A stretch of DNA of 64,000 bases from Telopea speciosissima (Eukaryota; Streptophyta; Magnoliopsida; Proteales; Proteaceae), in assembly GCF_018873765.1 (NCBI RefSeq), contig NC_057916.1:26945501-27009500 (forward strand). The letters are read 5' to 3'. A program made the position numbers and the translations under genes. The notes under the pieces were generated by a model. That model had not been told where the DNA came from and searched no databases. It was given only the letters and a program-made list of their open reading frames with translations. Shown here piece after piece: positions 46,939 through 59,759 of this stretch (the first letter of the stretch is position 1; every line of letters begins with the position of its first letter).

Positions 46939-48486
46939 TTTTTTTTTTTTAATTATATTTTGAAAAAATGAATGTTAATCGATCGCGTAGTGGTGCCTGC
47001 GCGTGTACATAAACCAATGCCTTTGTGCACGAAACAATTGTTTAGCCCCCAATGAAATCAAAAAATTGCATCCAAATTAATGCTTCTGTGTGCATTTTTC
47101 ATTGACTACTACATTGGTGAGGGGGCTACACGACCTGTTAGCGTTCTCTTAGCCGTATATTTTTAACTTCTCTTTTTCTTTATGCCAAAAATTTGGATTG
47201 GGTTCAAATTTTATGGGTAGATAGAGAATAATAGGTTCTACTTGTAAGCCAAATTTTATGGCCAGGTGAATTGCCAAGTAGAGTAGGTATTAGTTAGGAC
47301 ATTTTGTTAAGTTGGCAACACACGGTCCCACTCCCACCTACCTTTGGATATTCATATTCAATTCTTGTGTGTCGCCGACGGATCTCGTTAGGTGGGCTTG
47401 TGGCAGCAATTGGTCTCAATTTCTCATCCATTCTCTTGATCATGATTCTCTTTTCATCAATCACTTTACTAAAAAACAACTTAGGTAGGAAAATTCATAA
47501 ATGTATCCATTTACATCCTAGTTGTGCAGCAATTGGTCTAATCACTTAAAACAACTTAGGTAGGAAAATTCATAAATGTCTCCCGCACCTAATCAGAATC
47601 CAATTTGAATCTGATTTTTTTTAAAAGTAGTTTTTCCCTCTCCATGGGAGAAGAGAGAATCTCTTCTTCGACAATATCGTGTCAGTATCGAGCTCCGACG
47701 ATATTGAGACGCCGATACAATATGATACCAATACCTAGAATCATGTGTGTAATGTAAGTGCCTTGTGTTTTACATTCGTCAATTTTTTTTATGCCAGTCT
47801 CACTGATGCATCCAAATGTAAGTGTGAAAATTGAATTGAAATTCTCACTAGTTATTATGTATCTCTAGATCACTGAATACCTCATTAAGGAACTGTGTAA
47901 ATGGATTTCAGGTGACCAGCCTATCACACCCAAATAGATAGCAATTTAGGAGACTCAAGCCTTGATAAGGACAGTTCAATTACCAGACCAGATTCACATA
48001 ATCTTTTTATGAATTTCAAAGTTCTTTCTTTCAATGTTTAAGGATTAATATATAAGTTGCAGACCCGAATATAAGCCAACAAGAACAAGTCTCACACATT
48101 ATTATATATGTTTATTGGGCAATGTCACCCATGGGTCAACTATCTAGTGGATCCCCCCAAAATAAAATTGGTTTGGTACTCATGTTATCCCCTACTTCTT
48201 TGCCTGTTCTTAAGGAACTCTTATTATTTCATAAGAACCAATCCAATTTGGGGTCCTCTAGATGGTTGACCCTAGGGTCCATTAACATTTTTTTTTCTTT
48301 GTTTATCTATTTCCTTATTGGGAATGAGTCTTCGCATGCTTTCACCGAAAAATAACATTCCATGTTTTCCAATAATTGTTACATTTAATTCATGTAAGGT
48401 TGAAAATTTGTATATAAGTAGACCCCACGGTTCTCTCCTAACCTTTTCAATTTTGATGCTTATGGGCATAAATAGGGAACATATTC
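46939..48486. other. Intergenic, small repeats only
   Basis: A 31-bp direct repeat (starting AAACAACTTAGGTAGG) at 47474-47504 and 47549-47579; word-repeat phrases (CGATATTG, CCGATAC) at about 47680-47730. No coding region recognised. Confidence 0.45.
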
Positions 48487-48638
48487 TTTGTCTGGGAGCA
48501 TGACCCTGCACCAGCCAATGGTCAATGGGAGTGCAATTGGAAGCATCAAGAAGGACGGGATCTCCACCTTTCATGGGGGGCATGGTGATCATTTCCCCCA
48601 TCCTATGTCTAGGCAAAGGGGCCACGCTCCTGGACAAA
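48487..48638. mobile_element. MITE with TTTGTC ends
   Basis: Ends TTTGTCTGGGAGCATGACC and GGCCACGCTCCTGGACAAA are inverted with a few mismatches. Non-coding, 152 bp. Target duplication unclear. Confidence 0.6.
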
Positions 48639-48685
48639 CTCCTTTTTCTTGCATAAATATTATAGACTGTAAAATCTATTAATGG

Positions 48686-49207
48686 GGGAAAGGTTGCCGC
48701 CATGTTGTGTAGCGCCTGCAACCAGACACAAAAGGGGTTGAAATGATTGCCCTGCCCTGTTAAATATGAAAATCCTTCTCCTATTGATGCCCCGACGTGT
48801 GCTCTCATTGGCCCCGCACTAGTGGAGGAGCCACTCATCTTGGCAACAATCCCCAACCCTTTATGGGGCCACAAAGCCTGGCATCTTTGATATATAATCA
48901 AAGGAAAAAGGTTTTATAAGTCGTCAAGGGAGGGTACGATACAGTCCTAGCACCCTCTTGGCCTCTCTCTCTCTCTCTCTCTCTGATAAAAATCCTCAGC
49001 AGTGCACCGATCTGGCGGTGCACTATGGTGCAGCCTTGCGAACTTGACACGTGGACACTGCGACATCCAATAGTGCCAAGCTCGAAGGAAAAAACAAAGA
49101 AGTGCAATCGAGCTTGCATTGTTGGATGTCTCCGCATCCACATGTCGAGTTCGCAAGGCCGCACCACAATTGTCCAGGCACTACGCAACATGGCGGCAAC
49201 CTTTCTC
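48686..49207. mobile_element. Compound fold-back element
   Basis: Outer inverted ends of about 30 bp (GAAAGGTTGCCGCCATGTTG at 48688; complement ending at 49205). Inside the right half is a separate long hairpin, about 49027-49174 (GGTGCAGCCTTGCGAACTTG against CGAGTTCGCAAGGCCGCACC), and a CT microsatellite at 48961-48984. Looks like one MITE inserted into another. Confidence 0.65.
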
Positions 49208-50895
49208 ACATGCTATTTTATTTTTGGGTGCACTGTAGAGGATGTTTTTCCCTCTCTTACACACACACATAAAATGACCTCATTGCCTCCTATGTACAAA
49301 ACCATGCCATTGCATTTAATTGGTGTGCTCCTCTATGCTGCTTGCTTAGAGAATCCTCTCCCACACGTTTTGGTATACTTTTAAATGAGAACATGCTGGA
49401 ATATTTCTCCCTTATTTATTTTAATGTTTGGTTGTGTTCACCTTTTTTTTTAATCACCTGAACTTTGTCTCCACTTCAAAGTCACGAGATTCATATGGAA
49501 ACCAAAATATCAATCAAGTGATTAACAAGGACGAAGAGACTTAGATATCATGGACATATTCATGCATATCTAAGTCAATGCTTCCTTGTCATCAGCTAAA
49601 GAACCTACGGAGTTAATTCCAATACTTAGCAAATACCACTTTTCAATAGCTTCCTACAGAATTACTAAAACCAGATTGGTTATAGTTTGGAACCACCCAG
49701 GTTGGAATATCACTGGGTTGACTCATTTGATTCAGAAATCTCTAGTTTTCAAACAATGGTTTTGATATGTTTATCCAAATCATGACTGAGAAAAGGAGGA
49801 GAAGTGTTGGGTAAACAATCCCTATCTTTGACTCCTACTGCATCAACGATTCAGTATTTAATTTACTAGCCATGAAAAAAGGAAGGTGGCTGAGAGATTT
49901 TCCTTTCTCTTCAAGATCAAATTGTATATTGCTTTTCCATTTCAATTTCAATTTACTTTAGGAATATGAAGCAGTTGGAGGGAGAAAGATAATATGGAAT
50001 ATAGGAATTGAATTGAGTGGCACTTGAAAATAGAATACAAGTCTGATTCTATTCTTGGAACATTACTTTTGTGTACTTTATTTGCATTTAAGGTCCAATT
50101 TCTGAGTATTGATGGAGATAACCAAAATATGAATATTGACCTGATAATGTTATTTCACAGGTAGGTTTAGTTACTTGAGTCCAAATGCTAAGCTGGTCCC
50201 AACTGGGTTCACCAACTATGGGCCATGGTTCAAGTAAGCAGAATCAGCAATGGTATTCGCCCAGAATTGGTCAGGAATTGGTCGGAATAAGCCTGAACCC
50301 ATAAAACCCTTCCTGGATCGGCCGATTAGACTGATCCACCCTGCTATGGTCTTAAGACCATATTAGCTCACTTCCTATTCTCCCAATTTATGTCAAATAA
50401 CAGCACCAACAGCCAAGTGTTCCTTGCTTCCTGCTTTCAAAACATACCACCATTCACTGTCTATCAGTCTATGCATCATCAACTCCCAAGGAGGCTAGCC
50501 TGTTTCTGTCTCCTTGTACTACTGAATAGGAGTTTAGGACAGAAAAATAGAGAAACCCAGAAAGCAAATAGAAGAAAGAAGCATTGGGACCAATGGGTCA
50601 CTCTATTTAGTAATTAATTTTCATAATGGAACTCTTTTGAGGAGTACCATTTATTGGAAAGTTACAATTTTTCTAAGACTTTTAAAATCAAGAAGCAGCT
50701 TTTACATCTTTACACAACTAAGACTCTTGTCTCTGCCCTGAGTTTTAATTGGTATGTTACAAAGGTAGCTTGGGAAAAAGAAAACGGGGAAAAAGGGTAA
50801 TGGTAAACAAAAGGAACAAAAAGGATAATAGAAAAAAGGGGGGCCTTGGATTTCTGTGAATGACTCTATATTTTCTGTTTTGTGGACTTCTCTAT
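49208..50895. other. Intergenic, 3' side of the PP2C gene
   Basis: No gene recognised. Short open frames (for example 50390-50617) have no family resemblance. The last few hundred bases are probably the 3' UTR of the minus-strand PP2C. Confidence 0.4.
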
Positions 50896-53842
50896 TTACA
50901 TACTTGATCTCCATATGCATCCCTCCAAAGAGATAACAATGACAGAGACGTCATCGTGATATCGGCGACGATCCCCTTGTGGTATTTCAAGTAACTCATG
51001 GAAGTCCATACCTGTGATAAACCAAAAGCAATCTCAAAGTTAGATTGCAGTGAGTGATTTAAGATCTACATAAACCTCCTTCTTTTTGGGTTCTAATTCA
51101 AGACTCACCAGCTTTCTTTGCTGCACGAAACAGGACCTCTTCAACAAGGTGTTGTGCTGGATCCCCTTCCGGCGAAAAAGAAATGAAGAGTTCAACTTGG
51201 GAGACTGCCTCTTCATTGGTGAAATATTGATAGAGCCCATCAGACGACAATATCAAAAATCTGTCTTTAGGCCCCAGTCTATGATGGTGGAGAGATGGGC
51301 AACAGGTGATGTATGGGGAAGTTCCTACATAATCTATTCTGAACATCTCCAGAAGTGCATTGTTCCATTTTGGCTGCAGAAACCCAAGGATGCAATGTGT
51401 CAATATCTAATCAAACTCTGTAGGAAAGAAATGAACTTTCAGCTTCTTAGAAACATGAATAACCAAATGTTTCCTATCATATCTGTAAATGAATACCTAA
51501 CTCAGTGGCAACAGGATATTGCTCAACAGCCATTGCAAACATGTCATACATCTTCAAGTTTAAGATACCCACAGTTTGATGGTTCCCTCCATTGGACCTC
51601 TCTAATGCCAAAGATCCATCAGATTCTATTCAATGAATTAAGGTCTAACTGTGGACCTGGAGTTTCCTAAGTGGGAATAACTGAGTGGGCAACTCCAACA
51701 TCCCATTGTGCCCCAAAAAGCAGCTTCTTCCTACTTCCTATGCTCCTCCACTGGCTTTTATTGTTGTTTATATGGAGTGTTTTAGTGCTTTATCAGAAGG
51801 AAGATGGTTTAAGGAGTTGGGGATAAAAAACAAGAAAGAGCTCAGAACAGAATCAAGTGATGTGGTCTAGCAAGACTAGATAATTCATCTTGATGCTTAA
51901 CAGTTGGAAATGTACCTGTTTGAGAAAGCCAGCGCCAAAAGCTCTTGTGACCTTCAAGGAGCCTTTTACTCTATCATTCAAGAGAGCAGAAGCATCATCT
52001 GGATGTTCATTCTTTATTCTCTGGACTTCCTGAAATGCAGAGTACATTTAAGTCATGGAATTGCTTAACCCAAAGGAGATCACAAACATACAAAATCATA
52101 TATGGGAATTAGCCAAGGATTGCCAAACACATAAAGGATGTGCTGAAGGGTTTTACCTCTTCCACACAAGTTGAATGGTCCAGAGTTAGCTGAACGGCAT
52201 CTAAACTGGGTAACTTGTAGGGCTGATCGCCATCGAATGCTTCAAGATCATGCAAAGTTTCCTCATTGATCCGTTCCAAGTCTTGAGGACCCTTACCGAT
52301 CCACAGGTCAGGCTCTGCTTTCTGAGCTAAGACTGCTCGACTGTCACCCACATTCATCAAGTAGACATCTTCCCCTTTCATCAACATAACCAGAACACAT
52401 GAGCCCATCAGAGCTAATTCAGGATTTTCCATAACCATCTTGTCGGCAACTTCTAAATAGGCTTCCTCTGTTTTTCTCAAAGCCTGAGCAAGAGCTTTCA
52501 AGACATCGGAGTGAGTAACAGTATTAGATCCGGAAACAGAATCACTCAATTGCCCCTTTAATCTGAGGTCGAGTTCCAATCTCTCCCTGTCCCATTCGCA
52601 TTTCCACCTCCTCTGACTCTCCTCCCATTTCTTCGCTGCCCCTCTAAACCTGTTCCTGGAGTTCCTCCTACCTCTCCTCTTTAAATTCGAATTCGGATTG
52701 GGGTTAACATCTCCACCTCCGGAGGGGCTAGTCTCAGGCTGTGAACACCGAGAATAACTATCATCAATACAATACGGATTCTCAGTTCTAAAGGGATCAG
52801 AACGTTCAGTATGAACTGAAACGTCTTCCTTCACCTTCTCCTTCTCCAAACAAGATTCCGCCGCCGAAGCACTGGCGGGCTCGTTCTTGTCATCCCATAA
52901 TAAGCCCTTGAGCTCCTTATGTACAGCAGAGTAGAGATTAGCGAGAAGATAATCGGGGGCATCAGGACCATTAAATCCATCATAAATCCCGACGAAAACC
53001 CAACCATGTTCTTCCGAGATGACAACATGAACTCGATCTTCTCCAGCCTTCCCTTGAGCCCATTGAAGATTCTGACCCTCCAAAGAATCGTCATCTTCCA
53101 AGCTGGTTTCACTGCTCAGATTGGTGCTGCTAATTGTCAGATTCTCGCCGTTCTTGTCGGACCCAGCAACCCAATCGGATTCCTTGACGGAAGCAACCCT
53201 TTTAACTCCCGGAGCGACGATGGAACTGTGGTGGCTACCACGAGTTAAGGTCTTGGCGATGGCCCTGCGTAGAACCCCGATGAAAGAAGACTTCTTGGAT
53301 CGGGGTCTCAATGCGTAACCCCCATGGGAGAAACTCCTCTGAAACTGATCAGGGCCCTTGTCCAAAGGGCCAGAGAAGATGGCGCTGCGCTCGAGAGGCC
53401 CAGAAAGGAATCCTCTTTCAATAGGTCCGGACATGAATCCCCTATCCATGGGGCCTGAGAAGGTACTACTGCCGGACAAGGGACCAGAACTAAACAACGA
53501 GCGAGGAATTGGTTGGAGAGGAATGGAAGCAAAGGAAGTGGAGCTCTCAAAAGCGGAAGCACGATCGAGACTGTTATAGGAGTAAAGATCGACAAAAGCA
53601 GTGGAGAGAGGGGTTGAGGTGTTGGCACTTACAGAGGCACCGGAGATGGAGCGGAAGGTAGTGGTTTCCTCGGAATGAACCTTAGAAGAAGAGAAGCGGA
53701 AGGGATCAGGACGAACGTAACAGAAGGAGTGGCCAAGCCCTTCATCCAGAGGCTCTGATATCAGTACAGCCAAGTCGTTCCGACGGGGTGCTCCTCCAGC
53801 GCCGGAGAAGCAGACGCTGAGCTTCCCGAAACCGTTACCCAT
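50896..53842 (-). CDS. PLL5-like: Protein phosphatase 2C, POL/PLL clade (PLL4/PLL5 type)
   Basis: Four exons, minus strand: 53842-52157, 52029-51916, 51373-51109, 51011-50896. GT-AG, phases agree, total 2181 nt (726 aa). The N-terminus MGNGFGKL has Gly2 for possible myristoylation, followed by [17 protein letters not shown] and [18 protein letters not shown], hallmarks of the POLTERGEIST-like clade. Five SGP(L/M/I) repeats lie at about 119-163. PP2C motifs: GEDRVHVV (267-274), [15 protein letters not shown] (286-300), MGSCVLVML (479-487), NVGDSRAVL (497-505), [17 protein letters not shown] (end of exon 2), [11 protein letters not shown] (640-650), HDD (707-709) for metal binding. A long linker (about 320-450) splits the catalytic domain, as in relatives. 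PLL proteins are membrane-associated Ser/Thr phosphatases in signalling of meristem and leaf development or receptor kinases. The sub-family call is from recalled similarity. Confidence 0.93.
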
Positions 53843-54117
53843 CGGAGAGGATAATCCAAAGGAGCAATAGAATAAGGAAAAACCCTTTCGAGTCGAGCGA
53901 GTTCAGAACCGATCTTTCATGGCTGATTTGCCTTCGATCTGTCTTTCTCTGCTTCTTCTTCTTCTGTTTCTGTGACTCTCTCTCTCTCTCTCTGTCTCTC
54001 TCTGTGTGAGAAGACGAGAAGGGGAGGAACCAAAACCGAGGGATTGATATTATGATGATGGATATGATGCAGACTCGTCAGAGAAGAAATGGAGAAGTTA
54101 AGGAGAGCCGTTGACTT
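53843..54117 (-). promoter_or_regulatory. 5' leader of PP2C gene with CT/GA tract
   Basis: On the coding strand this region is GA-rich (microsatellite at 53972-54003). Such purine-rich leaders are common in plant genes. No TATA box assigned. Confidence 0.45.
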
Positions 54118-55725
54118 TTGGGTATGGAGTTTTTTTCTTTATTTGTTTGTTTTTGTTTGGGGATTATAAATTCGAATTTCCTATTTTGCGTTGTGAGTAG
54201 AGGCGTTGACTACAAGTTAAAAGAAGGAGAGGATGTAACCTGGGAGAAGGAGAAGGAGAAGGAGCTTTGCCAGCTTTGGTCATCGAGTGATTTTAAAGTA
54301 AACTCTCATGTCATTAAGGGTATGGATCGTAATTTTATTAAAATAGCGATGTAATAAATAAATCCCATCTGGTGGTGGTGAATGGTGATGATGGGAAAAA
54401 ACCAATAAGTCAAAAGGCCGAAATCCAACCGTAGTTGGGGGTTGTGCCGTGCCCCGTAATAGATGATGATACAGATGCCGTACGATTAACAGAGCCGGAT
54501 TATCAGTGAACCGTTGACTGACACGTGTAAGATAATGATGGGAGTCGTGACGCTGTGACATGTGAACCCCCCATAATACATGCCCATAACCCCAAAAAAT
54601 TAATAAAATAGAAAATAAAAAACAAACGAGTTTGGCTGACTTTCTTTTTTTTTATTTTTTATTTTAAGCCTATTTAAATTATGCTATTCGTCGTGTCTCT
54701 CTCTCTCTCTCTCTCTTTTTGTCCTGTTTCGTAATTTTAATTGAAACTTAGGGTAAACTTAGAGGGTATGGGGGTGGGGGGTGTTGAGTAGTGGTGTCTG
54801 GTGGAGGAGTTCGTCACTTGGTCCAGCCTCTGCCGCTCACAGGGTGGAGTGGTTGTAGGGATCTTTTTCTAACTGTAGCGATGCGTGGTGCGTGTATGCG
54901 TTCTGATGGTCATTTTACGATAATACCCATGTTCTTGGTTGACTTCTATGCCATTCAGCTCTTCACCGTGTAGAGAGAGAGAGAGAGAGGGGCCTCCTCT
55001 ATCAATCCTCAATTACTCAGTTACTCAATAGTGGAAATTGGACAATGGACGGCTGAGAGCTGTTTTAAGGTCAGATTAAAGATGCTGACCATTTCAAGCT
55101 GACCTTTTTTAACTTAATTTAATTTAATTTAATTTCTAATTCGTTTTTCTTTTATGAAAAAGATAATAATTTTAAATTATTAAATGTCACACCATGTGAG
55201 CCATGAGATAAGGTAGTTGTGACGGGAGGAAGAAATTTTGCTGCTACATTAATAATAGGAATATTTCTGCTACAAGACTAGCAGCCAAGGAAATGGGATC
55301 TTAAGAGGTATTTTACAAAATACTAAAACTTAGGAGGATATTTACAAACCTAAAGGGGAAATGAATTATTCCATTTCCTTAGCTCCTAGTCTTGTAGCAG
55401 AAACATTCCAACTATGGGCATAGCAGTAACATTTTTTTTGGCAGGGGAACGTCGGTCGGGAATTCCCTTGATCCAATATGACCTTGGAGGATGATATCAC
55501 ACCCTCTACTACTTGATATATGAGCTCTCTGTGCTGTGCGTGCGGGTACCCAACTAAAGTCAATCATCTCTTTCTACTTCCCTACAACCATGCCAATGCA
55601 TAGTGTTTTTAGGTATCAGTATCACATTGGCAATATCTGTGCTATCCATGCTGATACGATATTGACACGTATTCTTAGTATCGGATAAATAGTTGTCGTT
55701 TTTTTTTTTTTAATAATTTATAGTT
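54118..55725. other. Intergenic
   Basis: No gene recognised. CT run at 54692-54717 and GA run at 54973-54990. The phrase CTAGTCTTGTAGCAG(A) appears at about 55385 and its reverse complement CTGCTACAAGACTAG at about 55268, an inverted pair about 120 bp apart that may bound a small element. Word-repeats start about 55610. Confidence 0.4.
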
Positions 55726-56453
55726 GATTTGGATTGATATTATTCAATAAGTATTTTTATATTGGTATTGATACCGGATCCAATACCATAAACTAAAACT
55801 GTGTCATTGATCTCTACCTAAAAGCTATAACTAAGGGTGTCTATCGGTTCGATTCAGTTTCAATTTTTAATTCGATTGTGATTTGGTTCATATTCCAATA
55901 TGTATAAATCTAAATCAAACGAAATGGTTTCGGTGAAAGGAAGATTCATTGGGTATTGCGTGGGATGCTTATGCAAACTTAAGTTGGAAGGGGGCTTTAG
56001 GCTAAGAGATCTCTCTCTATTCAAAAAGTTGTTATGATAGAAAAACTAGATGATAATTATTAACCAACCCAAATTCCTAATTTGAAAAATGGTCGATTTG
56101 GATTGATATTATTCAATACGTATTATTATATTGGTATTGATACCGGATCCAATACCGTAAACTAAAACTATGTGTCATTGATCTCTACCTATAAGCTATA
56201 ACTAAGGGTGTCTATGGTTCGATTCAATTTCAGTTTTTAATTCGATTATGATTTGGTTCATATTCCAATATGTATAAATCTAAATCAAACTGATATGGTT
56301 TCGGTGAAAGGAAGATTCATTGGATATTGCGTGGGATGCTTATGCAAACTTAAGTTGGAAGGGGGCTTTAGGCTAAGAGATCTCTCTCTATTAAAAAAGT
56401 TGTTAGGATAGGAACACTAGATGATAACTATTAATCAACCCAAATTCCTAATG
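55726..56453. repeat. Tandem duplication, about 369-bp unit, with LINE trace
   Basis: The sequence from 55726 (GATTTGGATTGATATTATTC) repeats from 56095 with about 95% identity; both units contain the same order of phrases up to AACCCAAATTCCTAAT. Each unit includes a stretch reading KLEGGFRLRDLSLFKKLL, like the segment before the zinc-binding part of plant LINEs. Confidence 0.85.
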
Positions 56454-57208
56454 GGCAAAACTTGTGTGCAACATCTACTTCTATAAAAACACATGATTAT
56501 AAGGTTTAGTATAGTTGTTCGGTTGGGGTTCAGTTTATAGGATTACATTTAATTTGGTTTGGTTCGATTCAAACCGATGGTATGTATTCTAAACTCAAAA
56601 CCAAATAAGATTTACCTTTGAAAACCTCAAACCAAACCAGAATTTTCTGTTTTAATGGCTGGTTTTGATTCCAATCCTAAATTGACACTCTTACCTACAA
56701 CTAATACTACACTTACCGGATCAACACAATGGATTGAGTCTCCATGTCCTGACTACACATGCTAGTGGATGGTGAGGTAAAGCACATGCCATTAAGAAAA
56801 GAACTTACTTTGGGTCCACCATATTGTGTTACATTGACAGATGATGTGGCAATTTTGATAGTTGGATGGAGAGAATATGGTGTGAAGTATAGAACCCTAA
56901 TTTAGAATAAAGAGGAAGTCCATTGGTGTGGTGAGACTTGAGAGATGTGTGTGTGTGTGAGAGAGAGAGAGATAGAGAGACCTATTTGTTAAGGGTCACT
57001 ATGCCATGCATATAGGCTTACAACTATTAGGGTCACGGTTTGCAATCCAGGGATCAGTCCCAGGATCGGTCAAGGCTGAATCCGATCCAGATCGATAAAA
57101 AATCGGCTAAAATCAGGTTTTGTAGGATCGGCTCAGTAAAGATTGGTCAAAAATATTAAAATATTAATAAAAAAATCAGTCAAACCCCTACCCCTAAAAA
57201 AATATAAT

Positions 57209-57569
57209 AATTACACGTACGAATGGGGCAACCCGCAACCCAACTGAGTAGACTGATCCAGGGAGCGATCCACTAATACCTGGCCGGATTGATCTTGACC
57301 GATATCGATCCAAAACTTCAAACCATGATCGGGGTTTAAGAGTGAGTAATGGTGATTTGCGCTCACCACTTAGAATGCTGGATAACTTAATTACACGTAC
57401 GGATGGGGCAACCCAACTGAGTAGACTGATCCAGGGAGTGATCCACTAATACCTGGCCGGATTGGTCTAGACCGATATCGATTCAATACTTCAAACCATG
57501 ATCGGGGTTTAAGTCTTTAAGAGTGTGTAATGGTGATTTGCGCTCACCACTTAGAATGCTGGATAACTT
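57209..57569. repeat. Tandem duplication, about 180-bp unit
   Basis: The unit starting AATTACACGTACG at 57209 recurs at 57389. Both run through GATCCAGGGAG.GATCCAC, ACCATGATCGGGGTTTAAG and GCGCTCACCACTTAGAATG. The second copy has an extra TCTTTAAG. Contains CCGATATCGAT words of the dispersed family. Confidence 0.85.
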
Positions 57570-58826
57570 GAAAATGCTTCAGATTCAGAATGAATTCAAA
57601 GTGTTATTATTCCTAATCTAACTTTTAGACCGATTAAATGTTTCTGGTCAACTCTTGTAACCTTTGGCCTAGCAGTACTTCTTTTAAGCTTTCGAATGAC
57701 TTCAGTTTTGTGGAAATCGAATGTCTTTGTCTCTAATTGGTTTAATGATTCATATCACAGCAGAAAAGCAAATAGACCCTCCACTTTATTTACTACATTA
57801 TAAAGATGAATAGCTCCAAGTTACAGTAAAATTATAAAGATTAATAGTTCTAAGTTACAGTTTTATGTCCTTACAGGCAACTGTTGTAGAAATTGAAAGG
57901 ATTGAAAGAAAATGTTAAAAAATTATTTATTCACCTGTGTTCTCTTTTGGATAGTTTTCCATGTTAGAACTTTTGTATGATATACATATTGTTTCCGTCC
58001 TTTGCGAAATAAGAAAAGCGTTCAAATTTTGTAAGGAAATTTAAAGATCCTCATCATTTATGAGTTATACTATTCCTAACATTCGCCTCAGATGAACCAG
58101 CACGAGGGACATGTAAGCAAGATGACCGTACACAGATGTTTAACATAATGGAAAGCCCAATATAAGCACTTTGTAGAAGAAGAGTACCAGACCCTACATT
58201 AGGTAGATGCATTACTTGAAAAAAACAGAAAGAACAACAATAGTTGCTAACAGAGAAATTACTTAAACATGGCAGTTTTAAGGTAAGTAGGACATGGTTT
58301 TCTTAATTGGGATAATTAAGGTAGAGAGGAGAGAGAGAGAGAGAGAGAGAGTGGTAGTGGTGAGTCTTGCTATCTAAGTGTATCAAACAACCAAAAAAGG
58401 GGGAATGGATGAGACAATGTCCCACATCACTATACAATTCAAAATATAAAACTAAAAAAAAAATGGAGTAGAAAAGGAAATAAAAGAAGGGAGGCCACGA
58501 TTACCTATGTTCTTTATTAAAAAGCAAAGAGAGAGGGTTAGATTAATCTTCCCACTTCCATAATAACAAACCCATTTGAGATTGGAGATTTCAAAGCTTC
58601 CATCATTTAATAAAATAGCAAGTGGAGAATGAAGACACCCTTCCAGGCCACCATCTCCACAATCCATTCACTTGACCCACCACCTCACCTACCTTCTCTC
58701 CTTCTCATTCCTCACCTCCTCTAACCTCCTAATTAACCTTACAACTCAATTTATTTGTAGTTTTGTACAATCAACCCCTCCCCTCTTTCCTATTTACCCC
58801 CCTCAAAATATTGATATTTATATATA
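57570..58826. other. Intergenic, no convincing gene
   Basis: GA microsatellite at about 58326-58351. A 71-codon frame on the minus strand (58667-58452) has no recognisable domain. Otherwise nothing seen. Confidence 0.4.
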
Positions 58827-58963
58827 GGGCTCATGTTCTCTGTGCCGCAGTGCAGGCTGTGCCCAAACACATGGATCTGCCACTCAAGGGGTATGATGGT
58901 CATTACGCCCACCCCCATGTGTCTGGGCACAGTCTGCGCCCCCGGTACAGAGAACATTCTCCC
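58827..58963. mobile_element. MITE family B copy 3, 10-bp target duplication
   Basis: Ends GGGCTCATGTTCTCTGTGCC and GTACAGAGAACATTCTCCC are inverted. TTTATATATA flanks on both sides (58817-58826 and 58964-58973). Very similar to the copy at 21624-21760. Confidence 0.88.
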
Positions 58964-59344
58964 TTTATATATATTTGTTAACTTAAGACTTGGACCCAAC
59001 AAACCATATACAAGAAGCTTCTACATATGGTCTACTTTTATGGTTTAGAATAATATAATGACTTCCACCCATGTTAGCCTTAGCTTTTAGGGGCCACAAA
59101 TGTCTTCAAACACCTAAATTAGGAGATATTATGAATTGTTAATCCTCTTGGTACATTGACTTCCAATTTTTAATAAAAGGGAAAAGAAAGAAACTTCATT
59201 GCTTCATCCTCTCCATCTTCATCCCCCTTTTTTGAGGTGGGAGGCCGAGTTTGATTCTTTTTAATTTTTATTAAGTAAAAGATAGAAACATTTAATGGTT
59301 CTTGTTCTATCCATTATGTTTGTTTGTTTGTTTATTTGTTTTTA

Positions 59345-59668
59345 AGGTAAATTATACATCACCCTCTGATTTTTAAACGAAATTCAAATCACTCCTTGGT
59401 TTTTGAAAATAATCATCCGTCTCCCTCTATAGTAACGGTGTTAGTTTGCTGTTAGTTATTGATGTGAAAGGACTAATTTACCTTTTTACTAAAACATTAT
59501 AGTTAAATTTATAATAGTACCCTTCAAAATCTATGTTTAGATGTCAAGAATAGTTTAAAATTTTAAATTTATTTAACTAACTGACATCATCACTTAACAA
59601 CATAAAACTAATGGTAGGAACTATTATCATATCGGGGTCTAAACCTGGGGGTGACATGTAATTTACCC
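59345..59668. mobile_element. MITE with AGGTAAATTA ends and 9-bp target duplication
   Basis: Ends AGGTAAATTATACATCACCC and GGTGACATGTAATTTACCC are inverted with few mismatches. TTGTTTTTA lies at 59336-59344 and 59669-59677. GGTAAATTACA-type ends are frequent in plant Mutator-like MITEs. 324 bp, non-coding. Confidence 0.8.
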
Positions 59669-59759
59669 TTGTTTTTATTTTAAAAGTCCTTATGGACACC
59701 CGATTTGTCTAACATGAGCTAGATTGATGGCAGACAATCCCATGTGGTAGTAAGGGACA

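Noticed and set aside
48272-48901. 209-codon minus-strand ORF
   Set aside because: Runs across two inverted-repeat elements; no protein-family resemblance.
51086-51670. 194-codon plus-strand ORF
   Set aside because: Antisense shadow of PP2C exon 3, which has strong family motifs on the minus strand.
55726-57569. CRISPR-like or satellite array
   Set aside because: Only two units of each repeat, with no short regular spacers; a plant nuclear context.
58452-58667. 71-codon minus-strand ORF
   Set aside because: No recognisable domain, no splice partners found; insufficient to call a gene.
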